Positions 8,176-17,750 of a stretch of DNA of 64,000 bases are shown here, piece after piece. The notes under the pieces were generated by a model that made no database searches, was not told the origin of the DNA, and saw nothing but the letters and a program-made list of their open reading frames with translations. How positions within the stretch are numbered: position 1 is the first letter of the stretch; each line of letters opens with the position of its first letter. Origin of the DNA: Alteribacter keqinensis (lineage in GTDB: Bacteria; Bacillota; Bacilli; Bacillales; Salisediminibacteriaceae); contig NZ_RHIB01000001.1 in the NCBI RefSeq assembly GCF_003710255.1, positions 124,001 through 188,000 of the forward strand. The letters run 5' to 3'. A program made the translations under genes and the position numbers.

Positions 8176-10248
8176 ATGACGAAATTTCCGCCGATCAGCG
8201 AAAGAGTGCCATACATGCTCCATGGTGCAGACTATAACCCGGAGCAGTGGCTGGCTTATCCGGACATCCTTGAAAAAGACATTCAGTTAATGAAAGAAGC
8301 GAAATGCAACGTCATGAGTGTGGGCATCTTTTCGTGGGTCTCCCTTGAACCGGAGGAGGGTCATTTTACCTTTGAATGGATGGATCAGGTACTCGACAGG
8401 CTTCACGAAAACGGCATCAGCGTGTTTCTTGCCACACCATCAGGAGCAAGACCTGCCTGGATGTCAAAAAAATATCCGGAAGTTCTTCGTGTAGAAGCGA
8501 ACCGTGTCCGAAATCTCCACGGATTTCGCCATAACCATTGTTACACGTCTCCTGTTTACCGGGAAAAAGTACAAATGATGAACGAAAAACTTGCCGAGCG
8601 TTACGCCGATCACCCGGCAGTGATCGGCTGGCATATTTCAAATGAGTACGGCGGCGAGTGTCACTGCGACCTTTGTCAGGACAATTTCCGTGACTGGCTG
8701 AAAGAGAAATACGAAACCCTCGATAAGCTCAATCACGCCTGGTGGACCACGTTTTGGAGCCACACGTATACGGACTGGGATCAGATCGAATCACCGGCTC
8801 CCCACGGTGAACTGATGGTCCACGGCCAAAACCTGGACTGGAAACGGTTTGTGACCGACCGGACAATAGACTTTTGCCGTCACGAAATCAGCCCTTTGAA
8901 GGAAAAAGATCCGAGTATTCCTGTCACAACGAACTTTATGGGAATCTACGAAGGCCTTGATTACTGGAAGTTTGCCGGACATCTGGACGTGATTTCCTGG
9001 GACGCCTATCCGACGTGGCATGATACGCAGGATGAAAGCATGAACGCGGCGAGTGTCGGTTTTACACATGATTTGAATCGGTCTTTGAAGCAAGGACAGC
9101 CTTTTATGCTTATGGAAAGCACCCCGAGCATGACCAACTGGCAGGACGTAAGCAAGCTCAAAAAGCCTGGGATGCATCACCTTTCCTCCTTGCAGGCAGT
9201 CGCTCACGGTTCAGATACGGTACAGTACTTTCAGTGGCGGAAAAGCAGAGGATCGAGTGAGAAACTGCACGGCGCTGTACTTGATCATTACGGCAGAAGC
9301 GATAACCGCGTGTTTCAGGACGTCAAAGGCGTCGGGGAAACACTGGAAAAACTAAGCCAGGTAACCGGTACAAGTGTCCAGCCGGAAGTAGCCATCATTT
9401 TTGACTGGGAAAACCGCTGGGCCATTAACGATTCCCAAGGCCCCCGCAACATCGGTATCCACTACGAGCGCACCGTCCAGGAGCACTATCTCCCGTTCTG
9501 GGAGCGGGGCATTCCGGTGGATGTCGTGAGTATGGATGCGGACTTTAGCAAATACAAAGTCGTTGTGGCACCGATGCTTTACATGGTACGGGCCGGCGTC
9601 GGGGAAAAAATCGACCGGTTTGTGGGTGATGGCGGCACCTTTGTAACCACGTATTTGTCGGGCATTGCCGATGAAACAGACCTTGCTTTTCTAGGCGGTT
9701 TTCCCGGTCCGTTAAGAGAGACCCTCGGTATTCGCTCGGAAGAAATTGATGGTCTTCATGACGGTCAGACGAACGGAGTCGCGATTACGGAAAACAGTCT
9801 CGGCTTGCAAGGGGAGTTTGAATCCCGGGAGCTGTGTGACCTGATCCACTTGGAAGGTGCCCGTTCTCTTGCTGAGTATACCGGCGATTTTTATGAAGGA
9901 AGACCTGCGCTCACTGTTAACCACCACGGCAAAGGGAAGGCTTATTATATCGCGTCGCGAAACGACAACCAATTTCACGATCAATTCACAGAGTGCCTTG
10001 TGCGGGACGCAGGGATTGAAAGAGTGGTAGATGTTGAATTGCCAGCAGGGGTTACCGCTCAGGTAAGAACCGACGGGCAGACCGATTACGTGTTTTTGAT
10101 GAACTTTACCGGCGGTGAAAAAGAGATCGACCTGAACGGCAGAGGACTGACGAGTCTCGTCGGCGATGAGTCGGGAAATTTTGCACCTTTCGAAGGTAAA
10201 GTGTATACAAGAGAAGCGAAACACGAGCATTTTTCGACGTTTCGTTAA
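8176..10248 (+). CDS. Beta-galactosidase, GH42 (first copy)
   Basis: 690 residues, normal for GH42. Acid/base Glu157 in WHISNEYGGECHC and nucleophile Glu314 in FMLMESTPS; Cys residues around CHCDLCQ fit the zinc cluster of many GH42 enzymes. The C-terminal half has the trimerisation (class I glutamine amidotransferase-like) and beta domains. It hydrolyses beta-galactosides such as galacto-oligosaccharides or galactan fragments. No signal peptide. The start follows GTGGAGGCCGAGTAG and lies 16 bp after alpha-galactosidase, forming a two-gene unit that ends at a terminator. Confidence 0.9.
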   Translation: MTKFPPISERVPYMLHGADYNPEQWLAYPDILEKDIQLMKEAKCNVMSVGIFSWVSLEPEEGHFTFEWMDQVLDRLHENGISVFLATPSGARPAWMSKKYPEVLRVEANRVRNLHGFRHNHCYTSPVYREKVQMMNEKLAERYADHPAVIGWHISNEYGGECHCDLCQDNFRDWLKEKYETLDKLNHAWWTTFWSHTYTDWDQIESPAPHGELMVHGQNLDWKRFVTDRTIDFCRHEISPLKEKDPSIPVTTNFMGIYEGLDYWKFAGHLDVISWDAYPTWHDTQDESMNAASVGFTHDLNRSLKQGQPFMLMESTPSMTNWQDVSKLKKPGMHHLSSLQAVAHGSDTVQYFQWRKSRGSSEKLHGAVLDHYGRSDNRVFQDVKGVGETLEKLSQVTGTSVQPEVAIIFDWENRWAINDSQGPRNIGIHYERTVQEHYLPFWERGIPVDVVSMDADFSKYKVVVAPMLYMVRAGVGEKIDRFVGDGGTFVTTYLSGIADETDLAFLGGFPGPLRETLGIRSEEIDGLHDGQTNGVAITENSLGLQGEFESRELCDLIHLEGARSLAEYTGDFYEGRPALTVNHHGKGKAYYIASRNDNQFHDQFTECLVRDAGIERVVDVELPAGVTAQVRTDGQTDYVFLMNFTGGEKEIDLNGRGLTSLVGDESGNFAPFEGKVYTREAKHEHFSTFR

Positions 10249-10259
10249 ACAGCAGATGT

Positions 10260-10294
10260 CCCCGGGATCACCGCAGTCGTTCCGGGGTGTTTTT
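10260..10294 (+). terminator. Rho-independent terminator
   Basis: CCCCGG (10260-10265) pairs with CCGGGG (10282-10287), with TGTTTTTTG after the stem; 12 bases after the GH42 stop. Confidence 0.75.
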
Positions 10295-10316
10295 TGTGGA
10301 GGGGGGGGGTGGTCAT

Positions 10317-10379
10317 TGGAGGATATGATGAATCTTCGTGGAGATATGATGAATCCCGGTGGAGATATCATGAATTGCA
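10317..10379. repeat. 21-bp tandem array, three units
   Basis: The unit GGAGATATGATGAATC plus about five variable bases is repeated three times at 21-bp spacing. The rest of the gap to the galK promoter (10380-10625) holds a weaker CTTAAT motif repeated about every 20 bp near 10,480-10,545 and nothing else clear. Confidence 0.65.
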
Positions 10380-10629
10380 GCCCACAGCAGCCATTTTCAT
10401 CACCAGGATGACTTCGGGGAGCGAAAAATAGAGGTACGATTTCTGACTTTGGCTTCTCATTCCTGAAAATAAAACTTACTTCCTTAATCCACAAGGGAAT
10501 TTCTTAATTTACCTCTAAGATTCCTGGAAACAACCCGCAACTCCTCAATCCCTGCAGCATCAAAACCCCGTTATCACCCCTATTCCAACATCACCTGAAA
10601 ACTTTTTTAATTAAATTTATTAATTAATG

Positions 10630-10708
10630 TTTTCAACCGCCACCTTCTTCAGTATAATAGAGGACGAGGAAAACAGTACAATTGCCGTTTTAATTGAAAT
10701 CGTTTACA
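10630..10708 (+). promoter_or_regulatory. galKET promoter with a perfect CcpA cre site
   Basis: TTTTCA (10630-10635), 17 bp and TATAAT (10653-10658) form a sigma-A promoter. TGAAATCGTTTACA at 10695-10708 matches the cre consensus at every position and lies about 35 bp after the -10 box, where bound CcpA would block transcription as a roadblock. The AT-rich palindromic stretch just upstream (10609-10630) may be a further operator. Confidence 0.7.
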
Positions 10709-10772
10709 AATCGTCTTGGTCGTTGTATTTGTAAACAGCATGATTAAAAGCTACAGGAAGGTGACGGCGCAA

Positions 10773-11963
10773 ATGGAACAAAAACTTTATAACGCAATGA
10801 AAAACGCATATGGTCACAGTGAAAGTGACATACGGCTATTCTTCGCCCCAGGGCGGGTAAACTTAATTGGAGAACATATCGACTATAATGGCGGATATGT
10901 GTTTCCTTGCTCCCTGAGCATCGGCACATACATGGCCGTTACAAAAAGATCCGACAATAACATCCGCATGACCTCTCTTAATTTTCCGGAGCAGGGGACG
11001 ATTGAGTTCAGCCTTGACGAACTCGTCTATAAAAAAGAAGACGATTGGGCCAACTATCCTAAAGGCGTTCTTCATGAATTTGCCAAACTCGGCAAAACGT
11101 CTGCACATGGATTCGACGCTGTCTTTTTCGGTAACATTCCGAATGGAGCGGGGCTTTCATCATCCGCATCCGTTGAGCTCGTTACGGCAGTCATGTGGGA
11201 TGCCATAAACGGATTTGGTCTTCCAATGGTCGAGATGGTGAAAATCGGCCAGCGGGCGGAAAATGATTTTATCGGTGTGAGCTGCGGAATTATGGATCAG
11301 TTTGCCATTGGAATGGGTAAAGAAAAGCAGGCGATTCTTCTCGACTGCAACACGCTGGACTATTCATACAGTCCAATCGATCTCGGTGAATACACTCTCG
11401 TAATTGCAAACACCAATAAACGCCGCGGACTTGCGGATTCAAAATATAACGAGCGTCGCAGAGAATGTGACGAAGCACTGGAAGCGATTCAAACCAAAAA
11501 GCGAATCGACTTTCTGTGTGATCTCACTTCACAGGAGTTTGAGGAAGTAAAAGACGCGATTAAAAACCCGGTTGCACAAAAGCGTGCCCGTCACGCAGTC
11601 TCTGAAAACGAGCGTACGAAAACAGCAGCCGAACTTCTTAAGCAGAGAGATCTTAAAGGCTTTGGCGAACTTATGAATGCTTCTCACATTTCTCTTCGGA
11701 ATGACTATGAAGTTTCAGGGAAGGAACTGGATGCTCTTGTGAAAGCGGCATGGACTGAACAGTCGGTGATCGGTGCGAGAATGACAGGAGCCGGCTTTGG
11801 CGGATGTACCGTAAACATCATCAAAAAAGAGCAGCTTGATGAAACACTGGACCGCATGAAACAGGCGTACAGTGAAGCGACCGGCCTGCAAGCTGAATTT
11901 TACATTGCAGAAGTGGGGCCGGGAGCAAAAGAAATCACAAAGGTAAAGGAAGGTGAGCGCTGA
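10773..11963 (+). CDS. galK: Galactokinase
   Basis: 396 residues of the GHMP kinase family; phosphorylates galactose to galactose-1-phosphate with ATP. The galactokinase signature is at residues 27-45 (GRVNLIGEHIDYNGG), the ATP-binding glycine/serine loop is GAGLSSSASVE near 130, and the third GHMP motif is GARMTGAGFGGC near 350. I choose the ATG at 10773, since AGGAAGGTGACGG precedes it; the in-frame ATG further upstream at 10716 has no ribosome binding site. The stop overlaps the galE start (TGATG), so they are translationally coupled. Confidence 0.95.
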   Translation: MEQKLYNAMKNAYGHSESDIRLFFAPGRVNLIGEHIDYNGGYVFPCSLSIGTYMAVTKRSDNNIRMTSLNFPEQGTIEFSLDELVYKKEDDWANYPKGVLHEFAKLGKTSAHGFDAVFFGNIPNGAGLSSSASVELVTAVMWDAINGFGLPMVEMVKIGQRAENDFIGVSCGIMDQFAIGMGKEKQAILLDCNTLDYSYSPIDLGEYTLVIANTNKRRGLADSKYNERRRECDEALEAIQTKKRIDFLCDLTSQEFEEVKDAIKNPVAQKRARHAVSENERTKTAAELLKQRDLKGFGELMNASHISLRNDYEVSGKELDALVKAAWTEQSVIGARMTGAGFGGCTVNIIKKEQLDETLDRMKQAYSEATGLQAEFYIAEVGPGAKEITKVKEGER

Positions 11964-12955
11964 TGGCAGTTCTCGTATGTGGAGGAGCGGGCTATATCGG
12001 CAGTCACGCAGTAGAAGATCTTATCCGTCAGGGTGAAAAAGTTGTTGTTGCAGACAATCTTCAAACCGGCCATATTGATGCAGTAAGCAAAGAATCAGCC
12101 CTTTATGTTGGGGATTTAAGAGATGAGCGGTTCCTGAGCCGTGTGTTTGAGGAAAACGACATAGAGTCGGTCATTCATTTTGCAGCCGATTCGCTCGTAG
12201 GGGTAAGCATGGATGAGCCTCTTCAGTACTATGATAACAACGTAAACGGAGCTATGAGCCTGTTAAAAGCGATGAGAAAATACGGTACGAAACGCATTGT
12301 TTTTTCATCCACGGCAGCAACATACGGGGAGCCGGAACGGATGCCGATCGAAGAAAGCGATCCGACAGAACCGACAAATCCATATGGTGAAACAAAGCTT
12401 GCCATCGAAAAGATGCTCAAGTGGAGCGAAAAAGCTTACGGCATTGAGCACGTTGTTCTCCGTTATTTTAACGTTGCAGGGGCTCATATGGAGCAGGATA
12501 TCGGGGAAGATCACGAGCCCGAGACTCACCTCATTCCGATCGTACTTCAGGTCGCCCTCGGCCATCGTGAAAAGATTATGATGTTTGGTGATGATTACGC
12601 GACACCCGACGGCACATGCGTCCGTGACTACATTCACGTAAATGACTTAATATCTGCTCACCTTCTTGCGTTAAAACGTCTTCGCGAAAACAAAGGAAGC
12701 GGAACATATAACCTTGGAAACGGCAGCGGCTTCAGCGTAAAAGAAGTGATTGAAACCGCACGGGAAGTAACAGGAAAAGAAATTCCCGCAGAAGTTGCCC
12801 CAAGACGGGCGGGAGATCCGGCAAAGCTGGTAGCATCTTCCCAAAAAGCGATGAACGAGCTTGGATGGAAACCACGTTATGCAGATATGAAAACGATCAT
12901 CGAAAGTGCATGGAAATGGCACCAGGCCCACCCCGGCGGCTATAACGATGAATAG
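11963..12955 (+). CDS. galE: UDP-glucose 4-epimerase
   Basis: 330 residues, a short-chain dehydrogenase-type epimerase that interconverts UDP-galactose and UDP-glucose. NAD-binding motif GGAGYIGS at residues 7-14 and the catalytic pair Tyr141/Lys145 in NPYGETK. It begins within the galK stop codon and is followed 33 bp later by galT, so the Leloir genes form one operon. Confidence 0.95.
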   Translation: MAVLVCGGAGYIGSHAVEDLIRQGEKVVVADNLQTGHIDAVSKESALYVGDLRDERFLSRVFEENDIESVIHFAADSLVGVSMDEPLQYYDNNVNGAMSLLKAMRKYGTKRIVFSSTAATYGEPERMPIEESDPTEPTNPYGETKLAIEKMLKWSEKAYGIEHVVLRYFNVAGAHMEQDIGEDHEPETHLIPIVLQVALGHREKIMMFGDDYATPDGTCVRDYIHVNDLISAHLLALKRLRENKGSGTYNLGNGSGFSVKEVIETAREVTGKEIPAEVAPRRAGDPAKLVASSQKAMNELGWKPRYADMKTIIESAWKWHQAHPGGYNDE

Positions 12956-12988
12956 ATTAAATAGAACCTTTGCAAAGGAGAGTTCAAC

Positions 12989-14521
12989 ATGAGCAATCAA
13001 CCCATTGAGCGTTCCATCGAGCGGCTTATCCAGTATGGTTTGCAAAAAGAGTTAATCACCACCTTTGATGTTGCCTACACCAGAAATCAACTCCTGAGTG
13101 TGCTAAATATAGATGATATCGATGAAACACAGCTGAAAGCCCCAGCCGAAAATCTTGATCATCCCCAGCCTGTACTCGACGAGCTATGCGACTGGGCTTT
13201 GGAAAAAGGGCTTATTGAAAACGATACGGTCACAGAGCGGGACCTGTTCGATACAAAACTGATGGGATGCTTAACGGCCCGTCCTTCCGAAGTGATCCGC
13301 TGGTTCTCTAACATTGCTGAGAGTAAGAGCATCGAAGCAGCGACTCGGTCGTTTTACGACTACAGCCAGGACGTTCACTATATCCGCAAGGACCGGATCG
13401 CAAAGAATCAGAGCTGGCTTACGGAAACCGAGTACGGCAATATGGAAATTACCATTAATTTATCCAAGCCTGAAAAAGATCCGAAAGAGATTGCAAAAGC
13501 CAAGCAGATAAAAGGGGCTGATTACCCTAAATGCCTGCTATGTAAGGAAAACGTCGGATATGCCGGACGTTTGAACCACCCTGCCCGGCAAAACCTCCGT
13601 ACCATTCCGGTAAAATTGAACGATGAAGGATGGCAGATTCAATTTTCGCCGTACGTGTACTATAATGAACATGCGATTGTCTTGAACGACAATCATACAC
13701 CGATGAAAATATCGAAGGATACGTTCAAACGCCTGCTTTCCTTCGTGGATCAGTACCCTCACTATTTTATCGGATCGAACGCCGATCTCCCTATTGTTGG
13801 AGGGTCAATTTTGAGTCACGATCACTTCCAGGGCGGCCATCACGAATTTCCAATGGCTGTTGCGGAAACGGAAGACGTTTATCCGTTAAAGGACTTTAAC
13901 GATGTTACAGCCGGAATCGTAAAGTGGCCAATGAGCGTTGCCCGTCTGCAGGGCTCAAGAGCATCGGATGTTGTGGAAGCAGCAGACTATATTCTTGCAA
14001 AGTGGAAAGAGTACAGTGATGAAAGTGTCGGAGTTTTGGCTTACAGTGGAGAGACACCGCACCATACCATCACACCGATCGCCAGAATGAGAGACGGAAA
14101 ATACGAACTTGACCTTGTTCTACGTAATAACAGAACGAGTGAGGAACACCCGATGGGGATTTTCCATCCCCACGCTGAAGTCCATCATATTAAAAAAGAA
14201 AATATCGGCTTAATTGAAGTGATGGGACTTGCCGTCCTTCCGGGAAGACTTCAGCAGGAGCTTGAAGAGCTGAAAGAAGCCATGCTTTCATCGAAGCCGG
14301 ATGATGCGATTGAGAAGAACGAAAACATTGTAAAACATAAAGACTGGGCATTGACGATTCTTGACCAAAAGTCAGAGTTTAATGAGGAAAATGCCATGGA
14401 TGTCCTGAGAGAAGAAGTTGGCGTTATTTTCAGCCGCATTCTTGAACATTCCGGTGTGTTTAAGCGAGATGACGAAGGAAAGGAAGCGTTCCGCCGTTTT
14501 ATAAACGATATTCAATCATAA
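12989..14521 (+). CDS. galT: Galactose-1-phosphate uridylyltransferase (Firmicutes type)
   Basis: 510 residues, the length of the class II GalT found in Bacillus and Lactobacillus rather than the about 350-residue enteric type. It transfers UMP from UDP-glucose to galactose-1-phosphate, giving UDP-galactose and glucose-1-phosphate. Conserved segments include GGSILSHDHFQGGHHEF, with the histidine cluster near residue 275-285. The start has GCAAAGGAGAGTTCAAC. It is the last gene of the galKET operon; a terminator starts 14 bases after the stop. Confidence 0.93.
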   Translation: MSNQPIERSIERLIQYGLQKELITTFDVAYTRNQLLSVLNIDDIDETQLKAPAENLDHPQPVLDELCDWALEKGLIENDTVTERDLFDTKLMGCLTARPSEVIRWFSNIAESKSIEAATRSFYDYSQDVHYIRKDRIAKNQSWLTETEYGNMEITINLSKPEKDPKEIAKAKQIKGADYPKCLLCKENVGYAGRLNHPARQNLRTIPVKLNDEGWQIQFSPYVYYNEHAIVLNDNHTPMKISKDTFKRLLSFVDQYPHYFIGSNADLPIVGGSILSHDHFQGGHHEFPMAVAETEDVYPLKDFNDVTAGIVKWPMSVARLQGSRASDVVEAADYILAKWKEYSDESVGVLAYSGETPHHTITPIARMRDGKYELDLVLRNNRTSEEHPMGIFHPHAEVHHIKKENIGLIEVMGLAVLPGRLQQELEELKEAMLSSKPDDAIEKNENIVKHKDWALTILDQKSEFNEENAMDVLREEVGVIFSRILEHSGVFKRDDEGKEAFRRFINDIQS

Positions 14522-14534
14522 AAAATGTGAGGTT

Positions 14535-14568
14535 ACCTGAAAGCGCCTTTGTGCTTTCAGGTCCTCCT
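14535..14568 (+). terminator. Rho-independent terminator of galKET
   Basis: ACCTGAAAGC (14535-14544) pairs perfectly with GCTTTCAGGT (14553-14562), loop of 8, followed by a T-rich stretch. Confidence 0.8.
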
Positions 14569-14617
14569 TGTTTATAAGAAGGCTGTTTTTGCGAAGGTTG
14601 TTGCTTTTGTAAAATAA

Positions 14618-14682
14618 GATGACGAAGCCTTCATGCCCGTTCCCCTTCCCCGTGGAAAGTGAAGGGCATGAAGGCCTCATCG
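14618..14682. repeat. GC-rich intergenic hairpin repeat, copy 2
   Basis: Nearly perfect hairpin: GATGACGAAGCCTTCATGCCC at its left side pairs with the GGGCATGAAGGCCTCATC side, around a core with CCGTGGAAAGTGAAGG. It belongs to the same family as 5732-5856. Confidence 0.6.
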
Positions 14683-14849
14683 ATACATTCCATTTAATTG
14701 AGAGTTGTTTAAAAGCAAAAGACTATACGAAAAAAGCCCGCAGGAAAGTATTGTGCATGCATCTTTTTTAACATAGAATGAAAAGGCTTTCAGCTGTGAG
14801 CAGGAGAAAGGCTGGGTTAGCAAGGATGGTTGCTTTGCCTGAAAAAAGA

Positions 14850-14921
14850 ACAGAAGCAAGGACACTTCGTGTGAGGCTCACCGGCACCCCCGCGGAAAGC
14901 GAGGGGCACGCAGGCTTCAGT
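14850..14921. repeat. GC-rich intergenic repeat, copy 3
   Basis: GTGAGGCTCACCGGCACCCC followed by CGCGGAAAGCGAGGGGCACG and AGGCTTCA closely matches the right half of copy 1. With copy 2 it occupies most of the 478-bp gap before the ROK gene; no other signal was seen there. Confidence 0.6.
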
Positions 14922-14999
14922 ACATTTACTGTTACTAAAAGCAGCGATAAAAATAAATTTTATTAACTGAAAAAAAGCGTAAAGAAAGGAGGCCACCAG

Positions 15000-16217
15000 A
15001 TGGTAGCGAGCATGACAGGCAGCTTTCAGCTCATGAAATCATTAAACCGTTCCCTGATCCTTAATATGATCCGCGTCTACGGTCCGATCTCACGGGCAGA
15101 AATTGCCAAAAAAGCAAGTTTGACCCCGCCGACCGTCACGAATATTGTTAACGAACTTTTAAAAGACGAACTGGTACTCGAGGGGAAAATGGGTGTGTCA
15201 AAAGGAGGAAGAAAACCAATCCTTCTGACCATCAATATAGAGAGTCATTTCATTTTTGGCGTTGATGTAGGTGCTCAGGAAGTCCGGATTGCCCTTACAA
15301 ATCTAAATGCAGACGTGATTTGCCTTAAACGTTCTAAAATGTCCAAAGGCTTTACGAAAGAAGAGCTTCTGGCCATGATTAAGCAAAACATCCAGGAAGT
15401 CCTTGATAAAGAGCCTGTTCCTGAAAACAAAATTCTGGGAATTGGTATTGGGATGCATGGTATCGTTGATCACGAAAAAGGAATCGCCGTGTACGCACCT
15501 AACTTTGGTCTGTCTGATATCCGCCTTAAAGAAGAACTTGAAAAAACATTTCCTTTCCCTGTAAAAGTGGAGAATGACGCCCGTGCCCTTGCTCTCGGAG
15601 AGCTTTGGTTTGGACATGGACAAGAGAAGCAGAACCTCGTCTGTGTGAACGTCGGAGTCGGTATTGGTGCCGGGATTATCCTGAATGGACGTCTTTACCA
15701 CGGGGAACACGGCATTGCAGGGGAAATCGGTCACACCATTATTGACCTGAACGGCCGCAGATGCTCGTGCGGCAATTACGGATGTCTTCAGACGGTAGCT
15801 GGAAGTAACAGGATCAGAGACCGTGTCATCGAAGAAATCTCCCTTGGTCGTAAAACGATCATTATCGACCTTGTTGAAGGGAATGCAGAATGGATCACAG
15901 GGGAAGTTGTCCATGAGGCAGCGAAACAAGGTGACGCCCTGGCGATTGAAGTTCTTCAGCAGACAGGTCGTTATCTCGGGATTGGATTAACTAATTTAAT
16001 TAACTTTGTGAATCCAGAGAAAGTAATTATTGGCGGAGGTGTCTCCAGAGCCGGGGAATTTATTCTCGATCCCGTAAGAGAAATCGTAAAAAGCCGTGCC
16101 CTCACAGAGAGCGCCAGATCAACGGAAATAGAAGCGTCGAAGCTCGGAGAGAAAGGAACGATCACCGGAGCTGCAACCCTTATTCTGGCAGAATTATTTG
16201 ACTATCAAATTTCTTAA
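15000..16217 (+). CDS. ROK-family sugar-responsive repressor
   Basis: 405 residues. An N-terminal winged helix-turn-helix (about residues 20-75, ISRAEIAKKASLTPPTVTNI) is joined to a ROK sugar-kinase-like domain. That domain has FGVDVGAQEVRIAL, the glycine motif GVGIGAGIILNGRLYHGEHG and the zinc site HTIIDLNGRRCSCGNYGCLQ. This is the XylR/NagC repressor layout. The ATG at 15000 follows AAAGGAGGCCACCAG. Placed directly before the sugar ABC importer, it probably represses that operon and perhaps galKET, and is released by a sugar. Confidence 0.85.
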   Translation: MVASMTGSFQLMKSLNRSLILNMIRVYGPISRAEIAKKASLTPPTVTNIVNELLKDELVLEGKMGVSKGGRKPILLTINIESHFIFGVDVGAQEVRIALTNLNADVICLKRSKMSKGFTKEELLAMIKQNIQEVLDKEPVPENKILGIGIGMHGIVDHEKGIAVYAPNFGLSDIRLKEELEKTFPFPVKVENDARALALGELWFGHGQEKQNLVCVNVGVGIGAGIILNGRLYHGEHGIAGEIGHTIIDLNGRRCSCGNYGCLQTVAGSNRIRDRVIEEISLGRKTIIIDLVEGNAEWITGEVVHEAAKQGDALAIEVLQQTGRYLGIGLTNLINFVNPEKVIIGGGVSRAGEFILDPVREIVKSRALTESARSTEIEASKLGEKGTITGAATLILAELFDYQIS

Positions 16218-16256
16218 AAAAGCTTTCAATTTAGAAAAGGTTATGGTATCTTCAAA

Positions 16257-16278
16257 TTAGTTAATAATTTAATTTAAA
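16257..16278. promoter_or_regulatory. Candidate ROK operator, site 1
   Basis: AT-rich 22-bp segment starting TTAGTTAATAA. It shares the 12-mer TAATTTAATTTA with the segment at 17,751-17,772 in the opposite orientation. Both lie just upstream of genes of the importer operon beside a ROK repressor; ROK operators are typically AT-rich palindromes. A base-composition coincidence is possible. Confidence 0.3.
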
Positions 16279-16334
16279 AAAGTTAGACGCGATTCGATTA
16301 TAAAAAAGAGTTTCGCTCTTTTTTATCCGGGTTT

Positions 16335-16348
16335 TGAAAGCGTATACA
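16335..16348 (+). promoter_or_regulatory. Candidate CcpA cre box
   Basis: TGAAAGCGTATACA matches the cre consensus at 13 of 14 positions and lies 19 bp before the start codon of the sugar-binding lipoprotein, in the 5' leader. A small hairpin (AAAAAAGAGTTTCGCTCTTTTTT) stands immediately upstream at about 16,302-16,324 and could be an attenuating terminator. Confidence 0.5.
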
Positions 16349-16366
16349 AGAAAAGGGGGAAAACGA

Positions 16367-17692
16367 ATGTTTAAAAAGAACGTAATGACTGCTTTTGCAG
16401 GCGTGTTGCTGGTTGGTGGCCTTGCTGCCTGCGGCGGTGGAGATGATGAAGCAGACGGTGCAGATAACGGAGGCGGGGAAGACGGTGATGTATCCGGTGA
16501 AATTACAGTCTGGGGCTGGAACGTCGCTGCAAGCTCAATGGAACTTGCCATTGAAGGGTTTAATGAGGAGTATCCGGATGTAGAAGTGAATGTTGAGGAT
16601 ATCGGCCGTATTGATTTATACGACCGTCTGACAGTGGGACTTGCTGCCGGAGGATCCGGTCTTCCTGATGTAACGCTGATTGAGACAGACCGCATAGATA
16701 ACTATGTATCTGAGTTTCCGGATGGATTCTTAAATCTATCAGAATACGGATTTGACGAGTATGAGAGCGAGTTTGGTGAATCCAAGATCCAGTCAACACA
16801 AAACAGTGATGGTAACTTTATTGCAGCACCATGGGATATCGGTCCGGCAGCTGTTTTCTATCGTGTAGATCTTTTTGAAGAAGCAGGCGTTGACGCTGAC
16901 AGCATTGAAACGTGGGATGATTTCATTGAAGCAGGTACAGTGATCAAAGACGCTACCGGTTCTCACATGGTACCAATCGACATCTCCCAGGATGACGCAT
17001 TGTACCGCATGATGCTTAACCAACAGGGAGCTTACTACTTTGATGATGAAGGTAACATTGACCTCACTTCAGAAGAATCAGTACAGGCAATGGAAAAAAT
17101 CCAGGAGCTTCATGAAAACGAACTTGTGGCTAACGTTGATGGCTGGGACGGTACCGTTACAGCGACAGTAAACGGTAACGTTGCAACTGTTCCATTCGGT
17201 GTATGGTATGCTGGTACAATTATGGACCAGGCGCCTGAGCTTGAAGGTGACTGGGATGTATTCGAACTTCCGGCATTTGAAGAAGGCGGCAACCGTGCAG
17301 CAAACCTCGGTGGATCTGACCTTTCTATCATTTCCGGAACAGACAACCCAGATGCTGCTTACGCTTTTGTAGAATACTTCACAACGAATGTTGAGCCGCA
17401 GATGGCAGCACTTGAAGAATACGGTATCTTCCCATCCTTGCTTTCAGCATACGATAAAGGATACTTTGATGAAGAGTCTGCGTTCTTTAACAACAGTCCT
17501 GTGTTCCGTACGTTTGCGAATATGGTTGAAGATATTCCGGGTGCGAACTACACAAGCGACTATGCAAGAGCATTCCGTTATGCATCTGATGCACAGGCGA
17601 GCAGTCTGCTTCAAGGCCAGTCTCCAAGCGAGACACTTCAGCAGGCAGCTGACCAGCTGGCAAACGAAACTGGACGGGACGTTAATGAGTAA
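16367..17692 (+). CDS. Sugar ABC transporter substrate-binding lipoprotein
   Basis: 441 residues, family 1 extracellular solute-binding protein. A lipoprotein signal with lipobox LAAC puts the lipidated cysteine at residue 22 after a hydrophobic stretch, so it is anchored outside the membrane. The linker after it is very acidic (GGGDDEADGADNGGGEDGD), as in salt-adapted Firmicutes. I choose ATG 16367 because AAAAGGGGGAAAACGA precedes it. With the two permeases downstream it makes an importer for oligosaccharides, probably galactosides judging by the neighbours. A strong terminator after it probably reduces transcription of the downstream genes so that the binding protein is made in excess. Confidence 0.88.
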   Translation: MFKKNVMTAFAGVLLVGGLAACGGGDDEADGADNGGGEDGDVSGEITVWGWNVAASSMELAIEGFNEEYPDVEVNVEDIGRIDLYDRLTVGLAAGGSGLPDVTLIETDRIDNYVSEFPDGFLNLSEYGFDEYESEFGESKIQSTQNSDGNFIAAPWDIGPAAVFYRVDLFEEAGVDADSIETWDDFIEAGTVIKDATGSHMVPIDISQDDALYRMMLNQQGAYYFDDEGNIDLTSEESVQAMEKIQELHENELVANVDGWDGTVTATVNGNVATVPFGVWYAGTIMDQAPELEGDWDVFELPAFEEGGNRAANLGGSDLSIISGTDNPDAAYAFVEYFTTNVEPQMAALEEYGIFPSLLSAYDKGYFDEESAFFNNSPVFRTFANMVEDIPGANYTSDYARAFRYASDAQASSLLQGQSPSETLQQAADQLANETGRDVNE

Positions 17693-17709
17693 TCGAGTCT
17701 AAAAAACTG

Positions 17710-17744
17710 AAAGAAGAGCTGAAAGATAGCTCTTCTTTCTTTCC
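17710..17744 (+). terminator. Intra-operon Rho-independent terminator
   Basis: AAAGAAGAGCT pairs with AGCTCTTCTTT around a 7-nt loop, then T-rich bases. It lies between the binding protein and the M24 peptidase gene. Confidence 0.75.
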
Positions 17745-17750
17745 ATCAAG

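Noticed and set aside
9712-10494. 260-codon open frame on the minus strand inside and after the GH42 gene
   Set aside because: No ribosome binding site, composition of an antisense shadow, and it runs across the GH42 terminator and repeat array.
16302-16324. Attenuator hairpin before the sugar-binding protein as a called terminator
   Set aside because: The AAAAAAGAG / CTCTTTTTT hairpin is short and AT-only apart from a few pairs; noted with the cre box but not called separately.
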